From assembly GCA_019247335.1 (NCBI GenBank), contig JAFAPB010000036.1, forward strand, positions 1-19,821: a stretch of DNA of 19,821 nucleotides. Reading direction: 5' to 3'. Positions 13,854 through 19,821 of this stretch are shown here, piece after piece. The position numbers were made by a program, and so were the translations under genes. The notes under the pieces were generated by a model that had not been told where the DNA came from, did not search any database, and saw nothing but the letters and a program-made list of their open reading frames with translations. The stretch comes from Candidatus Kaiserbacteria bacterium. Its GTDB lineage: Bacteria; Patescibacteriota; Minisyncoccia; Phycocordibacterales; UBA2100. How positions within the stretch are numbered: the stretch's first letter is position 1; the number at the start of each line of letters is the position of its first letter.

Positions 13854-14840
13854 TCACTCACCATCGCCAACCGCTTCGCCTCCGCCCGCCTTCTCGAGCG
13901 CTTCGAGTATGGGACCGAGGCCACCGGCCATGATCTTCGGGATATTCGACCAGCTCTCCTTGATGCGGTGGTCCGTGATCCTATCCTGCGGGAAGTTGTA
14001 CGTCCGGATCTTCTCGGATCGATCGCCCGTCCCCACCTGCGCCTTACGATCGGCAGCGCGCTCGCGCGCTTCGCGCTCGTCCTGCGCCTGCTGGAGGCGC
14101 GAGAGGAGGAGCTGCATCGCCTTCTCTTTATTCTGCGCCTGGCTGCGCTCCGATGTGCAACGCACGTCCATGCCGGTCGGCTTGTGAATGATGCGTACGG
14201 CCGTCTCGACCTTATTCACGTTCTGCCCGCCCGCGCCGCCGGAGCGGGAGGTTTCGATCTCGAGATCTGAAGGATTCACGACCACCTTGGTACGCTTGTA
14301 GATCGGCAAAATGGCGACGGATGCGGTCGAGGTATGGATGCGTCCCTGCTTTTCGGTCGCCGGCACGCGCTGCACGCGGTGCACGCCGGTCTCGTACTGC
14401 AAGATGCGATACGCATCGGCGCCTTTTATTTCGAACTGCGCCTCTTTGAGCCCGCCGAGGGCCGCGCGAGATTCGTCGAGCGAGCGCCATTTCCATCCGC
14501 GCGATTCCGCATAGCGCAGATACATCGCGGCGAGCTCTTCCGCAAAGAGCGACGCTTCTTCGCCGCCGACGCCCGCGCGCACTTCGACCACGACCTCGTT
14601 CGGCCATTCGCGCTCATTCGGATCGCCGATGATCGATTCCATCTGCTTCATTAATGCTTCTTTCTGCGCCTCGATCTCTTCGACCTCTTTCTCGGCAAGC
14701 TCTTTCATCGACGGGTCCACCTCGACGAGTTCCTGCGCGTCTTTTTCGGCCTGTGAAAGACGATTCCATTCGACTACCAAATACGAAACCCGCGGATCGT
14801 CCGCATAGTCCTGTGGGTTGAGTGATGAAGAGTCCGCCAT
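13854..14840 (-). CDS. prfA: Peptide chain release factor 1
   Basis: RF1 releases the finished protein at UAA and UAG codons. The 328-aa protein has the codon-reading loop PAT (160-162, in RVPATEKQGRIHTSTASVA), which is the RF1 PxT type and not the SPF of RF2, and the catalytic GGQ (204-206, in SGGAGGQNVNK) that acts in the peptidyl transferase centre. The N-terminal domain is about 30 residues shorter than the usual ~360-aa protein. A longer frame to 14849 starts at TTG inside a terminator T-tract, so I use the ATG at 14840. There is no Shine-Dalgarno or visible promoter, only the rpmE terminator immediately upstream. prmC is not adjacent. Confidence 0.95.
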   Translation of the reverse strand: MADSSSLNPQDYADDPRVSYLVVEWNRLSQAEKDAQELVEVDPSMKELAEKEVEEIEAQKEALMKQMESIIGDPNEREWPNEVVVEVRAGVGGEEASLFAEELAAMYLRYAESRGWKWRSLDESRAALGGLKEAQFEIKGADAYRILQYETGVHRVQRVPATEKQGRIHTSTASVAILPIYKRTKVVVNPSDLEIETSRSGGAGGQNVNKVETAVRIIHKPTGMDVRCTSERSQAQNKEKAMQLLLSRLQQAQDEREARERAADRKAQVGTGDRSEKIRTYNFPQDRITDHRIKESWSNIPKIMAGGLGPILEALEKAGGGEAVGDGE

Positions 14841-14847
14841 AGCGTTC

Positions 14848-14881
14848 AAAAAGACGATGACGCCCGAGAGGCGTCATCGTC
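14848..14881 (-). terminator. Strong terminator or attenuator between rpmE and prfA
   Basis: A perfect 12-bp stem (14870-14881 with 14853-14864), a five-base loop and TTTTT on the minus strand (14852-14848). The T-tract ends only seven bases before the prfA ATG at 14840. It lies between rpmE (stop at 14891) and prfA with no space for a separate prfA promoter. Confidence 0.9.
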
Positions 14882-14890
14882 GAAACGAAG

Positions 14891-15160
14891 TTACTTCTTG
14901 GAACCTTTCGTCTTCGCGGCTGCAGCGCGCTTCTTGAACTTGTCGACGCGGCCCGCGGTGTCGATCGTCTTCGACTGACCCGTGTAGAACGGGTGCGAAG
15001 CGCTCGAAATTTCGATCTGGAATACCGGATACTCTTTGCCATCCTCCCATTTGTCGGTCTTTTCGGTCGCGATCGTCGAGCCAATGAGAAAACGCTGCCC
15101 CGAGGTCACGTCCTCGAAGATCACCTGGCGATAGTCCTCCGGATGGATTTCCTTTTTCAT
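14891..15160 (-). CDS. rpmE2: 50S ribosomal protein L31, type B (zinc-free)
   Basis: The 89-aa protein matches L31 along its length: MKKEIHPEDYRQVIFEDVTS at the start, then STIATEKTD, EDGKEYPVFQIEISSASHPF and YTGQSK...GRVDKFKKR. There are no cysteines, so it is the zinc-independent B form, with a basic C-terminal tail (KKRAAAAKTKGSKK). L31 bridges the subunits near the central protuberance. The ATG has TATAAT eight bases upstream and no Shine-Dalgarno. A strong terminator follows before prfA. Confidence 0.95.
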   Translation of the reverse strand: MKKEIHPEDYRQVIFEDVTSGQRFLIGSTIATEKTDKWEDGKEYPVFQIEISSASHPFYTGQSKTIDTAGRVDKFKKRAAAAKTKGSKK

Positions 15161-15168
15161 GTCCGGCG

Positions 15169-15196
15169 ATTATACGGAAATCCGGGCAAATTACAA
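15169..15196 (-). promoter_or_regulatory. Near-leaderless promoter of rpmE
   Basis: On the minus strand, TTGTAA (15196-15191), a 16-base spacer and a perfect TATAAT (15174-15169), then eight bases to the ATG. The leader would be one or two bases. Confidence 0.75.
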
Positions 15197-15204
15197 CTTC
15201 CGCC

Positions 15205-16515
15205 CTAGCACTCCGGCGGCGGCGAGGCGCTCGTCGCACCGTTGAGCACGTCGATCTGATATTGATACGTATCCGCGTAGCACATCACGTTGTCGCCGTA
15301 AAAAGCGTATGCGGCCTTCGCCCAGTTGCTGCCCGCCAAGTATTTGAGCGCCGCCGTGCGCTCCGCCGTCCGGGTGCCCCCGTCCGCGCCGTTGTCCGCC
15401 ATCAAAAGCGCTGTCGCGAAGGTCGCCGTGCGCGGATCCCACGGGTTCGGCGGATTCTGCCCCGAAACCTGCGAGATCCGATCCTTGTAGAGCATCCACG
15501 TCGAGGGAATGAATTGCGCGGGGCCCATCGCGCCGCCATAACCATAGCTTTGGCGCTTCGAAACGGGCTGCGTATCGGGATTGAGTCCGAGCTCGGCCGT
15601 TATTTGCTGGAACGGCACGGTGTCGCGCGGCGCTTTCATATCGACCTTCCAATTGCCGGTGCCGACGTTCTTCCCGAGATCGCTCTCCTCGCGCAGAATG
15701 CCGAGGATAACTGCCGGGCGCACGCCGGTTTTTGCCGATGCTTCCTGTGCGTAGCCGACCATGTCGCCGAATGATGAGCTGTGATTCGCGCCGTTGAGCG
15801 AGAAGAGCGCCGCCTTGATCTGCGCGGCGGTCTGTTGCTTCTGCGCGATGATCTTCTGATAGGTCGCCTCCTGCCCCTTCGCCTGGGTCACGAGATTCTG
15901 TTTGTCCTTTTCCGTCTGCTTGAGCTGGTTCTGCTGGAGGACCTGAAGCTGCAGAAGGTCGCTCTCTTCCGTCTGCTGATCTTGGAGCGCGGATTTGCGC
16001 GCCGCGAGATCCGATCGGGCCGCCGCCATCTGCGTGAAGGCGTCGTCGAGCGCGCCCTGGATCTGCTGAAAATCATCGATGTCCTGGAAAAGGTCCGTCA
16101 TGGATTCGCCGAGCGCAAGCTGCACGAGCGAGGTGTCGTCGATCTCGCGCGTGCGCCGTAACATCTGCGCGACACTCGCCTGCCCCGCCGCTACTTTGGA
16201 ATCGAGCGAGACGATGCCCTGCTGCTTCTGTACGATATCGTTTTTGATCTGCGTGATCGTGAGATCGCGCCGCTTGATCTGCAGCTGCGCGTCTTTGATC
16301 TTGGAGTCGAGTATCGCGACGTCGCGCTCGAGCGAGGTGCGCTCCTTTTGCTTCGCGGCGAGGTCGCCCTGATTCTGCGCTATTTCCTGATTGATCTGAT
16401 CGAGCTGCGCCTGGAGCGCGGCTCGCTGATCGTCGAGCGAATCAGCATACGAAAAAAACGGCAACGCTATCAGTACCGCGGCAAGAGCGGTCGCACCAAT
16501 GTTCCTTGCGGACAT
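15205..16515 (-). CDS. Secreted coiled-coil lytic transglycosylase-like protein
   Basis: The 436-aa protein has a Sec signal (MSARNIGATALAAVLIALPF, cleavage near SYA), a long coiled coil (about residues 27-236, rich in Gln, Lys, Asp) and a C-terminal SLT/lysozyme-like domain. The candidate catalytic Glu lies in ILREESDLG (276 or 277), followed by GYGGAMGPAQFIPSTW (325-340), typical of MltB/SLT-type enzymes, and further matching helices (WAKAAYAFYGDN). It likely cleaves glycan strands at cell division or growth; the coiled coil resembles that of EnvC or RipC-like regulators. I start at 16515, since the ATG at 16542 lies upstream of a TATACT -10 box overlapping its own codons. The tail ends in SPPPEC. 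Confidence 0.85.
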   Translation of the reverse strand: MSARNIGATALAAVLIALPFFSYADSLDDQRAALQAQLDQINQEIAQNQGDLAAKQKERTSLERDVAILDSKIKDAQLQIKRRDLTITQIKNDIVQKQQGIVSLDSKVAAGQASVAQMLRRTREIDDTSLVQLALGESMTDLFQDIDDFQQIQGALDDAFTQMAAARSDLAARKSALQDQQTEESDLLQLQVLQQNQLKQTEKDKQNLVTQAKGQEATYQKIIAQKQQTAAQIKAALFSLNGANHSSSFGDMVGYAQEASAKTGVRPAVILGILREESDLGKNVGTGNWKVDMKAPRDTVPFQQITAELGLNPDTQPVSKRQSYGYGGAMGPAQFIPSTWMLYKDRISQVSGQNPPNPWDPRTATFATALLMADNGADGGTRTAERTAALKYLAGSNWAKAAYAFYGDNVMCYADTYQYQIDVLNGATSASPPPEC

Positions 16516-16528
16516 ATCCTTGCATATC

Positions 16529-16534
16529 AGTATA
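16529..16534 (-). promoter_or_regulatory. -10 box of the transglycosylase gene
   Basis: TATACT on the minus strand, 13 bases before the ATG at 16515, so the leader is about seven bases and includes AAGGAT. No good -35 is visible. Confidence 0.45.
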
Positions 16535-16588
16535 CCCCGCATGGGCGCAGTTTATTGCTTGCGGAACGAAGACTCGCGTTGCAAAGCG

Positions 16589-16617
16589 AGAGCGCCGCAC
16601 AGAATGTGCGGCGCTCT
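16589..16617 (-). terminator. Long perfect hairpin after rplY
   Basis: A 12-bp perfect stem (16589-16600 with 16606-16617) with loop AGAAT, 12 bases past the rplY stop. Neither strand has a U-tract after it, so it may act as an mRNA-end stabiliser or weak terminator. Confidence 0.5.
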
Positions 16618-16629
16618 TCATGGAGAAAA

Positions 16630-17295
16630 TTATTCGCTCTTTACTTCGCCCTCGGCAGACGCTTCCGCACTTTCGGCAGCGCCCTCCGCTGCGCCTTCCG
16701 CAGTCGCGCCCTCCGCGCTTTCGGCCGCCGGTGCCGGCGTCTCTTCCTTCTCTTCTTTGAATTCAGTGACCGTCACGAGGATTTCTTCCGGATCCACTTT
16801 GAGCTCGGCCGACGCGGGCAGCTTGATGTCCTTGGCAAGCACGTGATCGCCGACATTCTCGAGCTTCGCGAGATCGATCTCGAAAACATGCGGGATCTCC
16901 TGCGGCGCGACCTCGATCGCGATCTCGTGCACCACTTTCGAAATGATGTGACCGAGCTTCTCGGCCGGCGCCTGTCCGACGAACTCGAGCGGAATGTTCA
17001 CCTCCACCTTCTTGCCTTTTTCGATCGCATAGAAATCGGCGTGCAGCACCTTGCCGGTCACCGGATGGATCTGCACGTCATGGATGAGCGTATCGACGTC
17101 GTGGCCTGCGCCTTTGAGCGTGATCAGGGTCGTCTCGCCGGCCTCGCGCCAGATATGTTCGAGCTGGCGGCCATCGATCGAAATCGCGACCGGATTTTCC
17201 TTGGGCCCGTAAAAAACCGCCGGCACGCGTCCGGATTTGCGGATCTCATCCGCGCTTTCCTTGTCGCGCGGTTTGACCTCCAACGTCATAATCAT
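16630..17295 (-). CDS. rplY: 50S ribosomal protein L25 / general stress protein Ctc
   Basis: The 221-aa protein is the long (CTC) form of L25, which binds 5S rRNA at the central protuberance. The N-terminal L25 domain (about 3-95, KPRDKESADEIRKSGRVPAVFYG) is followed by the CTC C-terminal beta domain (about 96-180, VNIPLEFVGQAPA...). The last about 40 residues are a low-complexity Ala/Glu tail. The frame upstream to 17331 begins at TTG and overlaps the promoter, so I start at 17295 (MIMTLEVK). TATACT lies eight bases before the ATG and there is no Shine-Dalgarno. A long hairpin follows the stop. It is divergent from pgpA. Confidence 0.95.
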   Translation of the reverse strand: MIMTLEVKPRDKESADEIRKSGRVPAVFYGPKENPVAISIDGRQLEHIWREAGETTLITLKGAGHDVDTLIHDVQIHPVTGKVLHADFYAIEKGKKVEVNIPLEFVGQAPAEKLGHIISKVVHEIAIEVAPQEIPHVFEIDLAKLENVGDHVLAKDIKLPASAELKVDPEEILVTVTEFKEEKEETPAPAAESAEGATAEGAAEGAAESAEASAEGEVKSE

Positions 17296-17303
17296 GACTC
17301 GTG

Positions 17304-17331
17304 AGTATACGGATTTCGCGCGGTTTTGCAA
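17304..17331 (-). promoter_or_regulatory. Near-leaderless promoter of rplY
   Basis: On the minus strand, TTGCAA (17331-17326), a 16-base spacer and TATACT (17309-17304), then eight bases to the ATG, so the leader is about one base. Confidence 0.7.
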
Positions 17332-17340
17332 CGATTTCTC

Positions 17341-17357
17341 GGCGCTTGTAAAGCGCC
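17341..17357. promoter_or_regulatory. Palindrome between rplY and pgpA promoters
   Basis: GGCGCTT-GTA-AAGCGCC, a 7-bp perfect inverted repeat. It covers the likely -35 of pgpA and lies just upstream of the -35 of rplY, so it could be an operator; it may also be chance. Confidence 0.3.
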
Positions 17358-17373
17358 TCCGGTGCGCTATCGT
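17346..17373 (+). promoter_or_regulatory. Candidate promoter of pgpA
   Basis: TTGTAA (17346-17351), a 16-base spacer and TATCGT (17368-17373), each 4 of 6 matches. The start near 17380 gives a leader of about 20 bases that carries GAGGAGG six bases before the ATG, the best Shine-Dalgarno in the window. Confidence 0.45.
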
Positions 17374-17399
17374 TCCGCAAGATTCTTGAGGAGGCCGTC

Positions 17400-17936
17400 A
17401 TGGAATACGTGAAGTTCATCTTCGCGACGTGGTTCGGATCCGGCTTCCTCCCGCCGGTACTCGGACTTAAACAGATGGGAGGGACGTGGGGCTCGCTCGC
17501 TGCGCTGCCCCTCTGTTTAGCGCTGCTTTGGATCGGATCGCCGTACGTGTACGCCGTCATCGTCTTGATCGTGTACGCAATCGGGATCTATTCGATCCCC
17601 CAAGCGGAGCTGATGATCTCCGCCATCGGGCCGTACATGAACGGCGGCAAGTGGAAGAATCGCGATCAGAACCAGATCGTGATCGACGAGGTGCTCGGCA
17701 TGCTGATTGCGTTCGGGCCCGTGATCGGCGAGCCCGTCGACTGGCGGATCATCCTGATCGGACTGCTCGCATTCCGTCTGTTCGACATCACGAAGCCGCC
17801 AGGCGTGCGGTATTTCGACAACCTGAAGAACCCGAATGGCGTGATGCTCGACGATTACGTAGCAGGCTGCTATGCAGCATGCATCGTCTCGCTCGCCCGT
17901 TTCATCGGGACTGATCTCGACCTTGCGGCGCGCTAA
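17400..17936 (+). CDS. pgpA: Phosphatidylglycerophosphatase A
   Basis: PgpA removes phosphate from phosphatidylglycerol phosphate to make phosphatidylglycerol, the last step of its synthesis at the inner membrane. The 178-aa protein has the family signatures: TWFGSGFLPP (10-19) with GTWGSLAALP (28-37), NQIVIDEVLGM (91-101, with metal-binding Asp96 and Glu97), RLFDITKPP (126-134) and NGVMLDDYVAG (146-156). It has about four membrane segments. It has the strongest Shine-Dalgarno in the window. It is monocistronic, with a terminator that begins before its stop codon. Confidence 0.93.
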   Translation: MEYVKFIFATWFGSGFLPPVLGLKQMGGTWGSLAALPLCLALLWIGSPYVYAVIVLIVYAIGIYSIPQAELMISAIGPYMNGGKWKNRDQNQIVIDEVLGMLIAFGPVIGEPVDWRIILIGLLAFRLFDITKPPGVRYFDNLKNPNGVMLDDYVAGCYAACIVSLARFIGTDLDLAAR

Positions 17937-17953
17937 GCGCCGCTTGCTTTTTA
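17925..17953 (+). terminator. Terminator of pgpA, overlapping the stop codon
   Basis: A 7-bp stem (17925-17931 with 17937-17943) whose loop (17932-17936) contains the TAA stop, followed by TTGCTTTTTA. It reaches the convergent aldolase stop at 17951. Confidence 0.8.
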
Positions 17954-18808
17954 TCTGCCGGCGAAGAGCTTCAGCTTTTGCACGATCAGCGCTTTCATTT
18001 CCTCAAGCGCCGGTGCGAGGAATTTATAAGGCGCTACTTCCTCGCCCGCGAGCCCCTTCGCAAGCCCTGTTTTGTACGCGACGCGAAATTCAGTATTGAT
18101 ATGCACGATGCAGACGCCCGCCTTGATCGCTGCGCGTATGTCGGCCTCGCTGTTGCCCGACGCGCCGTGCAAGACCAGCCGCGCCGGCACCGCTGCCGCT
18201 ATTTCACTGATCCGTTGAATATTGAGCGGCGGATCTTTGGCGACGCCGAGCATGCCGTGCACGTTGCCGACCGCGGGCGCAAAACAATCGATCCCCGTCT
18301 CGCCGACGAATTTCACCGCATCGGCAACCGATGTCTCCATTTCTTCCGTCAGTGCAGCGCCTTCCGGCAGTTCCGTAAGCACTTTCGAGGATTGCCCGAT
18401 GTAGCCGAGCTCTGCTTCCGCGATGACGTCACGATCGCTCGCGCGAGCGATCGCGACCGCCTCTTTGGTCTTCGCGATATTTTCCGCCATCTCGCCCTTT
18501 GCGCCGTCAAAAATGATCGAATCGACGCCACTTTCGATCGCGGCGCGCACTTTTTCGATCGAATACGTGTGATCCGCGTTCAAATACAGCTCCAAGCCGT
18601 CGGCGCGGTAGCGCTCGACGAGCGCTTTTGCGTGCGAGAGCGGGAAATAATCGCGCTCGCCTTCCGAGAGCCCGACAATGACAGGGAGTCCCGTCTCGCG
18701 CGAGGCGGAGGCGAGCGCTTTGAGCTGATTGGAATCAGAAATATTGAAATGCCCTAACGCGGCCCCCGCTTTTTTCGCGGACTCGATCGCCTCTCGCAAG
18801 GTGCGCAT
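17951..18808 (-). CDS. Class II (metal-dependent) aldolase, fructose-bisphosphate aldolase type
   Basis: This enzyme likely splits fructose 1,6-bisphosphate (or tagatose 1,6-bisphosphate) using Zn2+. The 285-aa protein has the family blocks: MRTLREAIESAKKAGAALGH and FNI at the start, YLNADHTYS (75-83, Asp79/His80), SIIFDGAKG (98-105), IAEAELGYIG (129-138), VGNVHG (180-185, metal His184), LVLHGASG (211-218, metal His214) and VHINTEFRVA. FBA and GatY/KbaY tagatose aldolases cannot be split here. The start is the ATG at 18808: TATACT lies six bases upstream, and the residue order then matches the family. The alternative ATG at 18844 overlaps the TGA of the upstream gene (ATGA) but would add a 12-residue extension that coincides with the -10 box. 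Confidence 0.9.
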   Translation of the reverse strand: MRTLREAIESAKKAGAALGHFNISDSNQLKALASASRETGLPVIVGLSEGERDYFPLSHAKALVERYRADGLELYLNADHTYSIEKVRAAIESGVDSIIFDGAKGEMAENIAKTKEAVAIARASDRDVIAEAELGYIGQSSKVLTELPEGAALTEEMETSVADAVKFVGETGIDCFAPAVGNVHGMLGVAKDPPLNIQRISEIAAAVPARLVLHGASGNSEADIRAAIKAGVCIVHINTEFRVAYKTGLAKGLAGEEVAPYKFLAPALEEMKALIVQKLKLFAGR

Positions 18809-18814
18809 AGGAAA

Positions 18815-18820
18815 AGTATA
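18815..18820 (-). promoter_or_regulatory. -10 box of the aldolase gene (leaderless type)
   Basis: TATACT on the minus strand, six bases before the ATG at 18808, with no Shine-Dalgarno. No clear -35. Confidence 0.55.
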
Positions 18821-18840
18821 CAGCAAACGGACCCGTTCGT

Positions 18841-19269
18841 TCATGCCGATCGGGTCCGTGTTCTTGCTTTGAGGGCGAGCGCAGCTCCCATCTCATAGCG
18901 GGAAAAGAGCGGGACGACCAGCGTCACGATACCGGGCTTATACGTGAGGCTCCACGACCACGGTTCGTACGCGATCAGCGAGAAAGCCTGACGCACCGAC
19001 GCAAGATGTGCGGCGACGTCGTTCACCGCACGCATCCGGCCTGGTATGCGGACTAACAGGGCTTTTCGATCATTCGCTGCCCGCAGCAAGGCGGCTTGCA
19101 CGTATCCAGCAGTCCACTCCTCGCTCAGGCGACGGTCGTAGAGCTCTCTGTAGTCGAACGCCGTGCCACCGCGGCGCTCGCGCTCAAGGACCGATTCCGC
19201 GGGCGAAACGACGCCGCGGTCCCGCTCCTCCGTGAAGACCTTCAGCCACGTGATGATGCGTTGCGTCAT
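18841..19269 (-). CDS. Orphan 142-aa protein, function unknown
   Basis: I recognise no family. The soluble protein starts MTQRIITWLKVFTEERDRGV, is rich in Arg and Glu in its first half and has a more hydrophobic second half (FSLIAYEPWSWSLTYKPGIV and TLVVPLFSRYEMG). The start at 19269 has AGGAAAGGA about eight bases upstream and overlaps the TGA of the gene before it (ATGA). A longer reading to 19344 would run far into that neighbour. The stop overlaps the ATG at 18844. The coding frame is open and the coupling on both sides supports a real gene. Confidence 0.65.
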   Translation of the reverse strand: MTQRIITWLKVFTEERDRGVVSPAESVLERERRGGTAFDYRELYDRRLSEEWTAGYVQAALLRAANDRKALLVRIPGRMRAVNDVAAHLASVRQAFSLIAYEPWSWSLTYKPGIVTLVVPLFSRYEMGAALALKARTRTRSA

Positions 19270-19703
19270 CGGCTGCGTCCTTTCCTGTGATGCCGACGTG
19301 TCTTCGCGACTCCGTCCGGACCGACATAGCAGATGTGGGTCCACGGCCCGACGGGCTTCCCTGCCGCGTCCGTCCGCGACGTCATCCGGATTTCCGCCCC
19401 GTTGTGCAGTGTCGGCGGCGGATCGTATTCAATGAGCGTCCGGTCATCGAGGGTACCGATCCGCAGCACCCAAATGATCGAGCGTTCCGCCTTACGCAGT
19501 TCCACGTCGCAGACCTCGAAGATGATCGCGGTATACGGATCGCCGCATTGAAGCGCCGGTGGGAGCATTCGATCCGGTACTGAAATGATGACGGACCATG
19601 TATGCGCCGCATCCGCTGAAGTCGCCGGCGCGATCACGCTGCAGAACTGCCGGTGAGGCATCCCCGCGAACGCGACGCGCGGTCGGTATCCTGGGTTCAA
19701 CAT
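19266..19703 (-). CDS. Orphan 145-aa protein, function unknown
   Basis: Not recognised. The protein is soluble and probably beta-rich (SVIISVPDRM, YTAIIFEVCD, SIIWVLRIGTLDDRTLI), ending in a basic tail (KTRRHHRKGRSR). The ATG at 19703 has CGGAGG about eight bases upstream; the frame extends to a TTG at 19724, which I reject. Its stop overlaps the next gene by four bases (ATGA), so the two form a coupled pair and may act together. Confidence 0.65.
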   Translation of the reverse strand: MLNPGYRPRVAFAGMPHRQFCSVIAPATSADAAHTWSVIISVPDRMLPPALQCGDPYTAIIFEVCDVELRKAERSIIWVLRIGTLDDRTLIEYDPPPTLHNGAEIRMTSRTDAAGKPVGPWTHICYVGPDGVAKTRRHHRKGRSR

Positions 19704-19733
19704 GATGTAGGCCTCCGAAAGCAAACTATTTTC

Positions 19734-19739
19734 ACTATA
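19734..19739 (-). promoter_or_regulatory. Possible -10 box of the orphan pair
   Basis: TATAGT on the minus strand, about 30 bases before the ATG at 19703, with a Shine-Dalgarno between. No good -35, so the call is weak. Confidence 0.35.
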
Positions 19740-19763
19740 TGCGCGAAACTTTCTTTTTGCACG

Positions 19764-19772
19764 TGCTAAAAT
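19764..19772 (+). promoter_or_regulatory. Extended -10 of the kinase gene (leaderless type)
   Basis: TGCTAAAAT, with six bases between TAAAAT and the ATG at 19779 and no Shine-Dalgarno. Confidence 0.55.
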
Positions 19773-19778
19773 TTTTAT

Positions 19779-19821
19779 ATGGACGTCCTCGCGATCGGCG
19801 ATACCGTGATCGATGATTTCA
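19779..19821 (+). CDS. 5' end of a PfkB-type carbohydrate kinase (partial)
   Basis: Only 14 codons are inside the window: MDVLAIGDTVIDDF. This matches the typical first strand of ribokinase/PfkB family sugar kinases (xxVxxIGDxxxD), which phosphorylate sugars such as ribose, fructose or adenosine. The ATG is set by a TAAAAT box six bases before it. It lies divergent from the orphan pair. The family call is based on a short stretch and the rest lies outside the window. Confidence 0.6.
   Translation, partial: MDVLAIGDTVIDDF

Noticed and set aside
13724..13924. 66-residue minus-strand frame overlapping the prfA end and the gap before rpsB
   Set aside because: No start signal, overlaps the RF1 C terminus in another frame and the rpsB promoter; no protein-like features.
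14841..14849. prfA start at 14849
   Set aside because: TTG codon within the terminator T-tract; the ATG nine bases on gives a normal start.
17296..17331. Longer rplY start at 17331
   Set aside because: It begins with TTG and the added codons coincide with the TTGCAA/TATACT promoter; L25 proteins start near MTLEVKPR.
18809..18844. Aldolase start at 18844 coupled to the upstream gene by ATGA
   Set aside because: The 12-residue extension overlaps a TATACT box and precedes the normal N terminus of class II aldolases. Kept as an alternative only.

Overview
The window looks like part of a GC-rich, streamlined bacterial genome. My best guess is Candidate Phyla Radiation / Patescibacteria, of the Parcubacteria-Kaiserbacteria type; this is inferred from gene style, not from a marker comparison. 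The supporting signs are very short intergenic gaps, a short EF-Ts (194 aa), a zinc-free type B L31, an unusually short PheS (246 aa) and PheT (624 aa), and several orphan envelope proteins. TAA, TAG and TGA all close genes, so the genetic code appears standard. No CRISPR array, insertion sequence or phage module is visible.

Layout. 1-700: start of an unknown minus-strand gene, then a Trp-rich four-helix membrane protein. 686-3541: a surface module, with a serine/threonine-rich hexapeptide-repeat protein and a sortase on the minus strand and, divergently, a membrane-anchored Ig-like/CARDB protein. 3588-6787: a Tat-signal trypsin-like protease and gyrB (both minus). 6895-7194: a small secreted Cys-containing protein. 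7252-9868: pheS-pheT (minus). 9941-11872: a two-gene operon of a processive family-2 glycosyltransferase and a membrane-anchored thioredoxin-like protein. 11880-13718: rpsB, tsf, a small membrane protein and tRNA-Thr(UGU), all minus. 13854-15160: rpmE and prfA (minus). 15205-16515: a coiled-coil lytic transglycosylase-like protein (minus). 16630-17295: rplY/ctc (minus). 17400-17936: pgpA (plus). 17951-18808: class II aldolase (minus). 18841-19703: two overlapping orphan genes (minus). 19779-end: the start of a PfkB-type sugar kinase (plus).

Core translation genes (rpsB, tsf, prfA, rpmE, rplY, pheST, tRNA-Thr), DNA topology (gyrB), phospholipid synthesis (pgpA) and glycolysis or sugar phosphate metabolism (aldolase, kinase) are interleaved with envelope genes.

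The most striking pattern is in the start regions. Many genes have a TANNNT -10 box only 6-9 bases before the ATG and no Shine-Dalgarno, so their mRNAs should be leaderless or nearly so. A second set (132-aa membrane protein, 99-aa secreted protein, pgpA, the orphan pair, the partial gene at the left edge) has clear Shine-Dalgarno sites. Several longer open frames begin at TTG or upstream of the -10 box; I moved those starts downstream. No gene-free stretch exceeds about 140 bases.
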